64,000 nt of DNA, from contig VSDK01012558.1 of assembly GCA_009767595.1 (NCBI GenBank), positions 315,269 through 379,268 of the forward strand. Reading direction: 5' to 3'. Source of the stretch: Symbiodinium kawagutii (taxonomy: Eukaryota; Sar; Dinophyceae; Suessiales; Symbiodiniaceae). The notes under the pieces are model-generated. The model had not been told where the DNA came from. It saw only the letters and a list, made by a program, of their open reading frames with translations, and searched no databases. Position 1 is the first letter of the stretch. Each line of letters begins with the position of its first letter. The translations under genes and the position numbers were made by a program. Below are positions 19,206 to 30,299 of the stretch, piece by piece.

Positions 19206-21486
19206 GTTACGGTTGGTTGGGGGATGGTTTGTGGTTCTTGTGGTTTACGAAGGTTTTTCCCCACCCCATTTATTTAGTAATTACCTTACTTGCAGAGTGT
19301 TTGAAGAGCTGCTAGTGCTGAAGCTGCAGCGACAAAGTTTCATCCTTTGCCGAAGTTGTGAGCACGTTTCATCCGTTATCAGCAACGGAGGATGCCTGCA
19401 GCATCAGCAAAGACCTTGTCATGTTCAGTTCCAACCACATATCTTGAGCAGTCCAACAGCTTGCAGCTGTCAAATGCTGGTGGAAGCATTGGTAGTACTG
19501 GTTGCCATTGAGTTGTTCTCCCATGTTTTGCACAGCACTGACTTACATGCCATTTTCAATTGTGTTTTTTTCCAATCCCAATCCATGCTTTGCAGTGCAC
19601 TTTGCAGTGGCTTTGCAGGTATGTACTTCTGCCATTGTTGCTTCACATATGGAAGGCCACATTGTGTGAGCCGCAGAAGTGCACTCGTTTTCGAAATAGT
19701 GGCTGCACCCGCACATGTTCAAGATTTGCACATGGCTTTTGCATGCTTTTGTTTTGTTGGTGTCAATTGGTGGGGCCAAAGTCCGAATGATAGCACATGA
19801 GAACATCTTCGGACACCAGGGCCCCATAATGATCTCTTCCATGGCCCTGCTTCCTATGGCTTGCTGTGGCATGCCCACGCTGCACATCCGGCAGGTGACC
19901 AAAGTGAAACTGGATTTGAACGGCCGCTGCAAGCTCTATTTGCAGAGCTCAGTTCCTGAATTGCAAGATGGGCCCGGCAGTTTCTTAGCACAACTTGCCC
20001 AAGTCAAGCATGGAGAAACTAATGCTGATCTGCTGAATCTGCTGACAGTTTCTTCGCACAAGTTGCCCAAGTATGTTAAGATAATACGGGGTAATGATAA
20101 TCTTACTTACCTTTTGGGTAAGTGATGCCAGGTATGTTAGGCAATGGTCATTTTGCTTTTACCCATTGTTTGGCATCGGTGAAAACCTGGTTATGAGCAC
20201 TACTGGGGTCAACTGCAGAGCTTGAACTCCAAGGGTCCCATGGTCATTTTCTGGTGGGATGTGCCACGTTCCCAACGAAGTTCATCACTGGTTGCGCATA
20301 GCTACGCATAGCTATGAGAGAGAATGAGTACTGAGACAGAGAGAGAGAGAGATATATATATATATACAGTGCATGTGCTGTACAAGAATCCCAATTTGTT
20401 TGCCCAGGGCCCCTCAGATTCTTAATTTAAATAGCGCTGGATTTTGCAACATCATGTGTTGAGGGTCCCTTAAATTCTTAACAGATTCTTGTTTACATAA
20501 GCGTCGGTGACCATCAATATGACTTTGTTCTACCATGCTGTCCCTATCACTGAATATTGATTTTTACGGGTTCTCATTGCTGATTCATCACTCACAGCTC
20601 ATCCACACCCGCTGGTTCTGGAGCTTGGGACAAGCCTTTGGGGGAGGTTCATGGCTGAGAGATGGCAAGTGAAAAAACAACTTTTCGGAGCCTGAAAAGT
20701 TTTTTTTTGTTTTCTGAGGGTTGGGGGCTCGACTCCCCCCAGGGTCTTCCAGGTCTGTTCTGTTTGGGGCTTTCTTTCAGTCCAAAGGCCGCAGGATGCA
20801 AAACCCGCTGGTTCTGGAGCTTGGGACAAGCTTTTGGGGGAGGTTCATGGCTGAGAGATGGCAAGTGAAAAAAAAAATCGGAGCCTGAAAAGTTTTTTTT
20901 TGTTTTCTGAGGGTTGGGGGCTCGACTCCCCCCAGGGTCTTCCAGGTCTGTTCTGTTTGGGGTTTTCTTTGGGTGCAGAGGCCGCAGGATGCAAAACCCG
21001 CTGGTTCTGGAGCTTGGGACAAGCTTTTGGGGGAGGCTCATGGCTGAGACATGGCAAGTGAAAAAAAAAAAATCGGAGCCTGAAAAGTGTTTTTGTTTTC
21101 TGAGGGTTGGGGGCTTGTCTCCATTGGAGTACTTCAGGGTTTGCCTCTTCTCTTTGGCACCTTGTTTTCTTGCCAAGTTGCTTTTCAGTTTGGATTTTCC
21201 TTGAAGCATTGGCAGCAGCATGAACTGGACCATTATTATTAAGAATTTAGTCCCCGAAATGAGGGTCCCTCAAATTCTTAATTAAGCAGGGAGAAGATGC
21301 ATACACACCTATAAGGACGGAAACATATCGAGCCCCTCAAATTCTTGTATTATAGATTCTTTTATAGTATATGGACTGTATATATATATATATATACACA
21401 AGTAAGTGGATATAATCATAGTCAATTCAATGGTATCTTAATCGTCATATTCCTTGTTGTTCAACCATTGGCCCCACACCGCTGAG
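19206..21486. other. copy B intron region with tandem repeats
   Basis: Besides the tandem repeat at 20610-21115, it has a TA microsatellite at about 20351-20366, a (TA)n run near 21378-21396 and repeated 'CAAATTCTTAATT' words (near 20415, 20470, 21270, 21340). A frame near 19800-20120 is long but has no recognised content. A duplicated phrase, AGTTTCTTAGCACAACTTGC and a variant 69 bp on, occurs at about 19979 and 20048. Confidence 0.45.
20610..21115. repeat. tandem repeat, about 195-bp unit, 2.6 copies
   Basis: Units start at 20610, 20806 and 20999, each with CGCTGGTTCTGGAGCTTGGG, so periods are 196 and 193 bp. Each unit includes an A-run, CGGAGCCTGAAAAGT, a T-run, and TTTTCTGAGGGTTGGGGGCT. 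The third copy diverges after about 21112. Copies differ mainly in A-run length and in a short block before GCCGCAGGATGC. No long conserved frame is preserved, since the A/T runs change frame. Confidence 0.92.
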
Positions 21487-21586
21487 GTGATGAGAAAGTA
21501 TATGAACTTCAGTGAGGAGTCGCGCTTGGAAGTCACACAGCCCGAAGTGGTGTCGTTTGTGATGCAAAAGTCTGAGCAGTTGGCAG
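21487..21586 (+). CDS. ABC copy B, intracellular-loop exon of the transmembrane domain
   Basis: After CGCTGAG the frame reads VMRKYMNFSEESRLEVTQPE, then VSFVMQKSEQLA. The R-K-Y-x-N-x-S-E-E-S-R motif recalls the coupling-helix region of dinoflagellate ABC proteins (from memory, RKYLNYSEESR-like). It enters in phase 0. If it ends at 21586 (GGCAG/GATCGA), the donor is GA and the phase is 1, matching the exon at 22457, which gives LA-G-EVSSLLE. Confidence 0.7.
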
Positions 21587-22456
21587 GATCGATCAGTGCC
21601 TCAGCTTGACCATGGATTTATGAGGTGCAATGGGGTCCTGCTTGACATGGCTCAATGGCTGAAGGCTGAAGTGACCCTTTCTTGCTATGGCGACTATGGC
21701 AAATGTGCCAAAGTAACAACTATGGACGCACATCGAATCCTGGGGGTTCTCCAATTTCCCCAGGTGCAAAATGTTTGCTCTTCAAATGCCACAAAAAATG
21801 TCTAGTAGGGGGGTCCTGGCAAAGGTACGCGTTCCTTGGGCCTGCGGAGAGCAATGCAACACCGCACGTGTTTTCAAAACATCTCAGAAAATAAGAGCAG
21901 TTTGGTGCTCCATATCGCTAAAGCACCACTGATTTCATGGTCTTTCCCTTGTGCGCAACTTGCCCATGTTGACACCCATGTCAACAAAATGGATCACAGC
22001 AAGTCAGCTTTCCTCTGCATGAACGCACCTCACGCTTTGGGAACCTCAGAGATCCGGAGCATGACAGTCCGAAACGGCAGACCTTTCGGAGGGAAGGTGT
22101 TCACAACCTCGACGATCTGGGCTATCCCTAAACCCAGAGCCCTTCTTATCAGGAAGACTGTAGCCATTTGTGTCGTGTTTTGACTGTGCCTCCATGCCTC
22201 AATGTTGGCTCCTTGCGAGTGCAACACAACCTTGGTCCAACTGTAGGGCACAATCACTAACCATCGTGCAGCCACGGGACCAGGGATTGTTAATGGCACC
22301 GCTGTGAAATGGGTCACACAGAATTTCTGGGTTTGGAGATGGCAAACGAAGCGCAGCAGTGGGATGAGCACAGCCTTTTCTTCGCAACATTTTTTTGCGG
22401 CAACAGTGAGCAGTTGTTTCAGGCAAGGACACAGCGTTGCAGCTTTCCACACTCAG

Positions 22457-22494
22457 GCGAAGTGTCGTCACTGTTGGAGACCTTGGGGAAGTTG
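22457..22494 (+). CDS. ABC copy B, small transmembrane-domain exon (candidate)
   Basis: After ACTCAG the phase-1 frame reads (G)EVSSLLETLGKL and could continue VMLNYFATYC before a stop. SLLETLGKL resembles the segment after the coupling loop in related ABC proteins. The donor is TTG/GTGATG in phase 0, matching the next exon. It may be longer than drawn. Confidence 0.5.
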
Positions 22495-22801
22495 GTGATG
22501 CTGAACTATTTCGCAACTTACTGCAAAGCTCATTGAGGGTTGCCTCAAAGTGGGCAGGGAAACACTTTCTTGTCGAAGTGACGCAAATCTGAGAAGTCCT
22601 TGACCTACATCAAGAATATTAAGCAGTAATTATATAGTTTCAATTTTTGTAGTTTGTTGAAAGTGTGAAATATGTAAATTATTTGTTGTTAAGACGATTA
22701 GAAAGAATGCACATATGGCATCCGTTCAAAAATGCTTGATAGGTTTTTAGTCTCCGATGATCATATTAGAACTGTTGATGTTGTTTTGTCAATTTCGCCA
22801 G

Positions 22802-22871
22802 AAGGCGGAGTCATGTATATATGCAGTGATTTTGCTTTCCCCCATGGTAGCGCTAGTTTCGCGCTTGTTCG
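22802..22871 (+). CDS. ABC copy B, transmembrane helix exon
   Basis: After TTTCGCCAG the frame reads KAESCIYAVILLSPMVALVS then RLF, one hydrophobic helix after an AES motif. It enters in phase 0 and ends in phase 1 at TTCG/GCGCTAG, a GC donor that coincides with one of the GCGCTAG words clustered here. Confidence 0.6.
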
Positions 22872-23219
22872 GCGCTAGTTTTTTTGAATCATGTGTTTGT
22901 TTGCATCCTTTTCAATTGCGATTCTTCTCCATAGCCTTTTTCCTTCTTAGTCTCAAGCTCTGGCAAAGACAACATGTCTATATCAGATACTTGTCGTTCA
23001 TCTCGATGTGTTGGGCGACTTTCGCAATCCATGATCTCTACAATTTCCCCGAAGTTGCAGACCAGTGAAAACGTTCCTTTGGCGCTAGATCCGCGCTAGA
23101 TCCGCGCTAGAAAAACCCCACAGACCGAGACCCTGCCTCACCAGACCTTTGTTTTCCTTTTCTGCCACAGCAGACAGACATTAGCTCTAGCAGCTCCGAA
23201 TAAAACAGGTCCGCGCTAG
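22850..23219. repeat. cluster of GCGCTAG words, including three 11-bp tandem units
   Basis: GCGCTAG occurs at 22850, 22872, 23082, 23093, 23104 and 23213, six times in 370 bp. The three at 23082-23110 are exact 11-bp tandem units (GCGCTAGATCC). A related GCGCTTG lies at 22861. One copy overlaps the apparent donor of the exon ending at 22871. Confidence 0.8.
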
Positions 23220-24071
23220 ATACAGTTGTCGAAATCTGAAGAAATTGTGGTTCATTGCTACCGTTTAGATTTGGTGCCCCGACAATTGTGCTACAAGGCG
23301 GAGCCCCATGGAACTACGGTATTACGACCGTTTTCAGGAACAAACATTTCGATCCGAGCCCATATCATACAGAGTCCCTCGATACCACGACTCTGCCACA
23401 CGAGGGAAACAGGTCCTGCTGGCGTTCAATGACGGGGCCATCCAGCTCACATTAGTGATTAACTTTAGGAAGTGATGCCTGGAGTGACTTGTGGCACAGC
23501 CTGCTGACAAATGAACTCCTGAGAAATGAACTCCTGAGTTTGGACTGTAGCTATCAAATCAAACTGTGAATGACATTGTTGATAGCTACCATTGTGATAA
23601 GATGTCAGCCATTGTGATAAGATGATCGAAGTCATTATGGTTAGTCAGTTGTCAAATCCAAATGGTAGTGATTTGACTAAGGATTCATTGATCAATGATG
23701 AATGATAGTGAGTCAGTCGCATGTGGTTGATCATTATGCTTGTCAGGTCGTCCCTATAGTGAATCGCTATGTTATTTTTGATCGTTAGCCATGGTGGTGA
23801 AAGTAGCTGCGTTGTGCTTCTCATTTGAACAAGCTGCGTTGCTATGCCCCCAATCTATCAGTGAGTATCTTTCAGATCCTTAATGTGGCCTTCCAAGGTG
23901 TGTTGTTCCACTAGAAATGTCGTGATTCCATGGCTTTCCAGGTGCATTGAGCATGCAGAGCGAATGCTGTCTAGCTACATTCGCTGGTTCAGTTTGCATA
24001 TCTCCAGGGTTCAGTGGTCGATCAGTGAGATCGGCAACGCAAAAGGAGTGCATGTGGATATGCAATCATAT

Positions 24072-24110
24072 GGCTATGGGTCAATATTTACCAACAAATA
24101 ATGGCTTATT
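24072..24110. mobile_element. truncated MITE-like end
   Basis: GGCTATGGGTCAATATTTACC matches the left terminus of the elements at 962 and 29384, followed by a similar AACAAATAATGG stretch. No matching right end is found within 300 bp, so it is a solo or truncated copy. Confidence 0.6.
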
Positions 24111-26929
24111 GTAACCAACTGCCACATGCTTTCGCCCACTATTCCAAGCAATGCGAGGCACTCTCCAGCAACCCAGATATGACGTGGGCAGTACCTTGTC
24201 GGCCGGCCAAGGGCGTGCGAATCATGGGTTGTATAAGAGGATAGGGCCTGATGACGGTTGATATGAGCGTTTGATGATGGTCAAGTTGAGTTGATCGAAC
24301 CTCAAAAGTTCCAATTGGAGAATTTTGATCCCAATCTTGATGTTAGATTATGTTTTTGCACATTGTTGCGAGGAAAAAATGCTTAGTTTGAACTAGCAGC
24401 AAAGTCTTTCTCAGACAACTGCAACCAGTAGCAGCACAAGCAGGCTCAAGAAGCTCCACAAATTCCACACCGATTCACTTAGCGCAGGGTGTTGTTCTTT
24501 GAGTAGTTAGCCTGTGATAGCCCAAACGAGAAGGGTTCCCGAGGACATTTGTAGCGACTTGGCCAAGTTCGATAGGGAAGCCATAGGATGGCATTGGGCA
24601 TGGGGGTCAGAGCGCCATAGCCATAATATGTGGTACATTTGCCTGATTTCAACGTCACACTACATGTAAACATATTGTAGGGCGTATGACTTTTGATATG
24701 TTTTTTCTTGATTTTGCCTGTTTGCATTTTTGGTGGGTTGTTTGCTTGGCTGTGTTTTTTTAAAGTAGCAAGGTAGGAAAAATGTTTGTGCATTTTAGTT
24801 GTCAAAGTTATGTGTTTGGCTGAACGGTTGGTTGGTGTGGTTGGTTGTTCTTGGTTGTGTTAGTTGGCAGTGTGGTCGTGCGTGTTGGAAGTGCACAAGA
24901 TGATATTCATGGCATGAGATTGCATGAGCCCACTTCCCCCAGCACTAGATAACCTGTTGTTTAGGCAACCTTCATCTATACTACATGAGTATGTCAACAT
25001 GATGACCCCCAACCATCCCTAAATGGTCCTCACTGTCATCACTAGGGAAACCAGCCAGCCATGGTGAAACAGCTGGGTGGTTGCGAGGTGATCACGATGC
25101 CTGCTGTGATGATCCTGTGGTCACTGCTACGGGACAGTGCTTTGGCGTACCAGGAGTGCTCCATGGGCGGGGCCCTGTAGCAAACTCCAAACAGGAACCT
25201 GGATTAGAATAGACAACGTTTGCTGCTTGTCATGGACGCCCAAGTGAAGCATGTTGTTTGGTTGGCCGCTTGGTCCATGGGTCAAGTCCATGCTCTTCTT
25301 ACATGGCCACGAGTTCTTTGCATTCCTGGAAAAGTGTCTCTGTGTTTGACGGGCTTGCGTTTCGAGTACTATTTGACTATTTTCATTCATTGTGGGTCAG
25401 CTAGTTATGGCGGATGTTGCCACAGCTGGCAGCTGCTCAACGAGGTGAATATGTTTGCGTGAAGCCTCCCGAGCCTTCCAAGAAGCCGATCACGAACTTC
25501 GTGTCGCAGTGCCCTGCTGCACCACACGCGGAGCCCCCCCCAGGCGGGTCCAAACATGCTAAGCACTAAGGGGGAAAGCTGGGGCAAAGGTTCCCCAAAG
25601 ACCATCAGAGACCATCGGAGACCTTTGATCTACCGGACTTACCGCCCCAAGGAACTAGCCACACATTTTGAAAACTCGATTCCTGTTGAGAGATCCTCCT
25701 CTCTTGGGGCGTTTGTCAGCAGAAGATCCAAGACCTTCTCAGACTGTGGGGGCTTGAGTTTGTTTGTCAGGGCTTCCCTTCAAGCATCCATAAAGAGTGC
25801 AATGGCCCCAACTTGGTGCTTTGACTTTCTTTTGGGAATGGATCGGTGCCATGATCATTTCACATATTTATATAAAGCTCCTCCGAATATCAATCCATTG
25901 TTTCATAGGAGGAGCCCAATGAGGTGCAAGTCAGCAATAGCATGCGTGAGCTCACACATGCGGATAAGCTGGCACCAGCCTGCTAAGACAAGATTCAAAC
26001 AGGAATCCAGGCCAACATGTGAATATAAACTCGCCAGGGCTTTTGGATGAGTAAGACAATGGATAATGCTTGCCTGACACACTGCAACCAATCATCAGGA
26101 TCACGGATCATTTACTTTGCCAGGAGGCCGAGCAGGATTTCAGGATGCACCGGAAGAAAAAACACAGCAGGTTTTAAGAACAGACACCCCGATGATACCC
26201 AGAGTTGGGTAATGATTCGAGCTGTTTCAGTACAAGGTTTCACCATGATTCACAGGTCTCTTGATGCCAAGCTGGTCCGCTGTATTTGTAGCCCTTGTGA
26301 TTGAGTCCTGAGGATTTGTGACAACTATACCATCATCGCGTATTATTTTCAACGGCCTGCCATGAACGAAAAGTTCGCTTCCCGCGCCAGCAAATTCAAC
26401 GACGATGGAATTCCGGAGGCCGTGTACAAAATGAACAGTTGCTAGGCTGTCACAGTCTGGGAAGCCGTGTGAAATTGTGTACATTGGCTTAGAATAATGG
26501 CTTCACATGGTAACATGGCTATTCATGGGGTTAGCAATGAACAGTGCTGACAAATGTTGACTAGAAATTAGGGGGTTAAAGGCAACACTGACATCACCCA
26601 ACATTACCCAGCAATGATGAGACAGATCCATGCAAATAATGCCATGTCTGACGTGTGCACGGATCAACAACCACGGAAAAACTCACATCACCCGAGTGCC
26701 TCAACAGTGGTTCACTAGCGCCTCTGTAGCAGCCCTGCTGGTTGAACTTCTTGGAAGAAGAACTTACGTCCCGACGAAAACAAAGCTATAGAGTTGGATT
26801 CTTGGTTGCCATCATTAACTCATGCAAGCAACTTTTATTCAACAATATAGGATGGCATTGAAGATGGAGCGTTTGTTTGCAAACTTGGCATGCCAATGAA
26901 AGCGCCCATGGTGCTTGTTGTGCTTTGCG

Positions 26930-26974
26930 TTTTGTTTGTTTGTTTGTTTGTTTGTTTGTTTGTTTGTTTGTTTG
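26930..26974. repeat. (TTTG)n microsatellite
   Basis: About eleven TTTG units sit 26 bp upstream of the acceptor of the exon at 27001, in the position of a polypyrimidine-like tract. Confidence 0.9.
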
Positions 26975-27000
26975 ATCGTTGTTGCTATTGGCATTGACAG

Positions 27001-27142
27001 TTCTGGCACCCAAGGCGAGTTCTTCTTCGATTGGTTGGCCCCTCTCTTTGTTGGCCTTTACATTGCTTTCTACTCTCCGCTGGTCTTGGCCAAAGAGCTT
27101 CCTTTGGGCACATTCCTGGCAACCATTAGCGTCTTCAAAGAG
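27001..27142 (+). CDS. ABC copy B, last transmembrane segment before the nucleotide-binding domain
   Basis: After TTGACAG the frame reads SGTQGEFFFDWLAPLFVGLY, then IAFYSPLVLAKELPLGTFLA and TISVFKE. A hydrophobic helix followed by LPLGTFLATISVFK is the usual end of the ABC membrane domain (compare G-x-F-x-A-x-x). It enters in phase 2 and ends in phase 0 at AAAGAG/GTGAGG, joining in frame with 27368. Confidence 0.85.
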
Positions 27143-27367
27143 GTGAGGCTGCTGAGAAGATGCTGGGAAGAGACAGGAAGGGACAATACTTTCACTAAGA
27201 TATCTAAGATGGTTGGCAGTGGGTCACGTGCTCCTGAATCTGTGGCTGCTCACATCCCATCAACGATCACACCAGCAAACAAGCTCACTATCAGCTCCCC
27301 ATAGACTTCCATTCTTTAAGCATCAGACTAGCTATCAAAACCACCGTTGGTATTGCAACGCTGCCAG

Positions 27368-27538
27368 GTGAGTTCGAACTTCGAGGATGGCTATGCAGGG
27401 CTGAAGAAGGTGATCTCCTGCTTCGAGCCGCTGGTGGACCTCACGGTGTTCCTCAATCGGCCCACGGATGTTCCGCTGCTCAAGCGCTTCGTGGACATCC
27501 GGGTGAAGGAGACGGAACGAAGCCGGAGGAAGATCATG
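27368..27538 (+). CDS. ABC copy B, linker between membrane and nucleotide-binding domains
   Basis: After CTGCCAG the frame reads VSSNFEDGYAGLKKVISCFE, then PLVDLTVFLNRPTDVPLLKR and VKETERSRRKIM. Y-x-x-L-K-x-V-I-S-x-F-E-P and L-T-x-F-L-N-R-P-T-D-V-P are strongly reminiscent of dinoflagellate ABC proteins, the linker helix before the nucleotide-binding domain. Length is 57 codons. The donor is ATCATG/GCAATG, of GC type, in phase 0. Confidence 0.85.
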
Positions 27539-28440
27539 GCAATGCCAGCAGCTTGGCAGCGCTAGACACGGCACGGCAGAAATAGCCGCAGTGGATGGTA
27601 TTGGGTCATGACATGTCATGATGATGTGAAATGTGGCAAGAATGCAAGATCTATTGAATTCGGAGTGCTGGTTTGAATTCTATGGGGTCTTTGGAATTAT
27701 TCCTGTGGGACAGGCCTCTCTTCGCCCGTGATCCGTATTAAGACAGGGCTAGTGACCTATCCAAACTGAGAATACTGGTGCTGTTGCATGAGGCTCAGAA
27801 TCCGGGGTGTCGAAACCCATGTGAGACGTAAACAATTGAATTTGGACAAGATAAAAAGATAAAAAGGGCTTCACTGGTAAAATGATAAGGAATAAGTAGC
27901 CCAAAAAATCCTAAGATGAACTTGTCAGACGTTCATCTTCATTATGTCTTGTCGTGGAACAGACGTTCTAAAAACCAAGGACACAAGAACGCATTTGATC
28001 GAGATCGATTTAAAGAATCTACGACAGAAGCTTTGTTGTCTAGATCCTTACTCACGCCTCATCCATGGATACTGGGTACGTGGAGAGTGTTAGAGCAACC
28101 AAAGAAATAAGACAAGAGTCCTCGGTTCCTAATGACAGGCATTCGCAAAACGGCCTTGTATAGTCGGTGAGCATTTGGCATTCGCAGAATGCATGGTCGA
28201 TGTGTGACATGTAAGACGATTAGTACGACACTTATAGACTATAGCATCAAGATTATGCAATCAGATTTTTTTTTCTCACCACAGGAGTGCATGGTCACAG
28301 GAATGAAGAATACCTTGATAGCAAATTACCAGCTAGTCCAGTTTGTTGTAAGTATATAAGTGGAAGGATGGAAGGCTTGATTCTTCCAATGTTTCACCAA
28401 GACCAACAGAGACGTTGTGGTTGTTCTTTGTTGTTTGCAG

Positions 28441-28563
28441 TCTCTTGTGGCTATCGAAAGCCGCCGCCAGGCAAGCATGAACGACGCATCGCCACAAACC
28501 TTGGAAAACAATGGGGCTTACAGAACTGATTTGCTGCCAATTCGCTTGGAGAACATTGGCCTG
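28441..28563 (+). CDS. ABC copy B, start of the nucleotide-binding domain
   Basis: After TTTGCAG the frame reads SLVAIESRRQASMNDASPQT, then YRTDLLPIRLENIGL. The DLLPIRLENI strand is the first beta strand of the nucleotide-binding domain (I-x-L-E-N-V). It enters and leaves in phase 0; the donor is GGCCTG/GTTTTG. It joins to LCFKSF of the next exon. Confidence 0.8.
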
Positions 28564-28771
28564 GTTTTGCCCCTTTGCGGAATCCAGTGCTCAAGGGCAA
28601 TGCAGAAGCCATACCCTAAATTTCCACTTACCATTCTAGTAGGTATATAACCAGCCGGTTTCTACCGTTGTTGTTTGGAGATTTTGGTCGGGTTGGTTGA
28701 CTAGAATGGTAACTGGAAGCATATGGATAGATTCATGGCCCATGCCTTTCCTGTTTGTTTGTGGCGCACAG

Positions 28772-28960
28772 CTTTGCTTCAAGTCCTTCCATGTGCCGAG
28801 CCCTGAGCCCTGTTCGCTGAGGAAAGGCACTCCACTTTTTCAAGGCATCAACCTTTCGGTGTCCCAGGGCAAGCTGGTGGCCTTGACTGGCCCTGCAGGC
28901 TCTGGAAAATCCAAACTTCTGAAAATGCTGGTGGGCGATGCGTCTCCTACAAGTGGTCAG
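28772..28960 (+). CDS. ABC copy B, Walker-A exon
   Basis: After GCACAG the frame reads TPLFQGINLSVSQGKLVALT then GPAGSGKSKLLKMLVG. GPAGSGKS is a canonical P-loop (GxxGxGKS), preceded by the usual L-F-x-x-I-N-L-S-V strand. It is the best preserved ATP-binding motif of the gene. It is 63 codons, phase 0 at both ends, donor GTCAG/GTGTCT. The matching exon of copy A lies outside the window to the left. Confidence 0.92.
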
Positions 28961-29191
28961 GTGTCTTGGCCTAAATCATTTTGGTTTGATTTTTCTGTTT
29001 GTTTAATCTTACCCACTCATATGGCCCCCCCACTTGGTTTTTTGTTCATATTGTTTTGTTGAAACTTACCCACTCCTCACTTAATTTGATTGTTTTTTCG
29101 TGTGTTTCCTTTTGAAAGGGGGATACAGGGGGTAAGAGGGTGGTGTCATGAGCTTGGCATTTCTCAAGTTCCGTAATCCTCAACCCCACAG

Positions 29192-29240
29192 CTGCGCACG
29201 TTCCATGCAGAACTGCCACGTCTGCTGCGACGCCGCTTGG
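29192..29240 (+). CDS. ABC copy B, candidate Q-loop exon
   Basis: After CCCCACAG the phase-0 frame reads LRTFHAELPRLLRRRLG. In related proteins as I recall them the segment after Walker A is HLR-x-LHVSQEP, with Gln of the Q-loop; here HAELPRLL would align with Glu at or near that position. The exon end and onward phase are not clear (TTG/GGTTCC is a poor fit), so this stays a candidate. Confidence 0.4.
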
Positions 29241-29379
29241 GTTCCGCCACATGCGACCACCAATGCTTCGTAAGCGATATAGGTTTTTCCACGCATTGAT
29301 AGCTATGTTTGACGGCCATCATTGAAAGGGAAACCAACCAGCTATATAATAGGAGTACACCATTCTTTTGGACAAACCC

Positions 29380-29486
29380 ATTTGGCTATGGGTCAATATT
29401 AACCATCATTATTAAGCAACAATAATGGGGAAACCAATGGTTAATGATGGGAACCAAGGGTACAGGGTTTTGACCCACAGCCATGT
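29380..29486. mobile_element. MITE-like element, copy 3
   Basis: The element at 29384-29482 (99 bp) begins GGCTATGGGTCAATATTAAC and ends GGGTTTTGACCCACAGCC, with 4-bp flanks ATTT and ATGT that differ at one base. The core GGGGAAACCAATGGTTAATG is shared with the copy at 962. Confidence 0.75.
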
Positions 29487-30179
29487 TGTCAAGAAACAAG
29501 CTGTGTTCGTGTGGAAAAGATCGATGCGCTTCTTGAATGTGGGGGAACTGCATTTGTAACAGTCGAATGGGAAGGCACACACACATACATGTCCACTATA
29601 TATTTGCTTACATTTACATGTTTGTTCACATATACGCACACACACACACATACGTGTACGTGTGTAATTATTAAATTTACACCGTCATTGCATTAAAAGC
29701 TGATTGTTTATTCTATATGTTGATGACTGGGTGAATATGATGCAATAACTAATGTAGCATCTATAGGTTGCCATGTATGAAAAGCCGCTTGGTTGACTAA
29801 CCACCCAAACAGCAGAAACATTTTTGTATTTTGAAAATAAATCATAGCCTTTACCCGTTGTAGTGAGAAACATTTAGTCTCAGCCTGTAGGTGGTTCAAT
29901 GTTTCAACCATCATATGGATTTGTCCACAAGTGGTATACAAGTGGTGGTAGCCATTGACCCTCCAATAGTATTCATTGTAAAAGGGAAACCACAAGTTTT
30001 GGGGTACACAATTCGGGGACATCATTTACAACATTATACAACTTATTCATTGCTGATGTGTGACAATGGTTTCTGATCCGCTGCATCGTTGTGTCACTTG
30101 GTTTCTGTCTCTTTTGGCTAGTCACCAGCGAGCTTTCCCTTGTGACTCTTTGGGTGCTATCATGCTACATTATCTAAAA

Positions 30180-30299
30180 ACATGGCTGTGGGTCAAAACC
30201 CCGTACCCCTGCTTCCCCATCATTAACTATTGTTTTCCCTTTAATTTGTCGGTCATTATCCACCATTATTGGTTGGTTAATAGCGACCCATAATCACAT
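30180..30299. mobile_element. MITE-like element, copy 4, opposite orientation, with 4-bp TSD
   Basis: The element at 30184-30295 (112 bp) begins GGCTGTGGGTCAAAACC and ends GACCCATAATC, flanked by ACAT on both sides (30180-30183 and 30296-30299). It is in reverse orientation to copies 1 and 3 and carries the reverse complement of their GGGAAAACAAT-GTTAATGATGG core. Confidence 0.8.

Larger units (their letters stand above)
22872..27000. other. copy B intron region; one or more exons unidentified
   Basis: The phase must change from 1 (exon ending 22871) to 2 (exon at 27001), so at least one coding exon should lie here. Candidates near 23951-23997 (after TTTCCAG) and 25420-25465 have weak frames. 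Also present are a lone MITE-like end at 24072, CATTGTGATAAGATG repeats near 23590-23630, and a (TTTG)n run just before 27001. Confidence 0.45.

Noticed and set aside
19180..20125. Long + strand frames with many Cys/His/Phe
   Set aside because: No family pattern; hydrophobic composition reflects T-rich intron sequence. One small part (19298-19360) is kept as a possible exon in the text.
20599..21233. Minus-strand frames with repeated PEPAGFASCG and RKQKK phrases
   Set aside because: The repetition comes from the 195-bp DNA tandem repeat, and frames change between units because of homopolymer indels.
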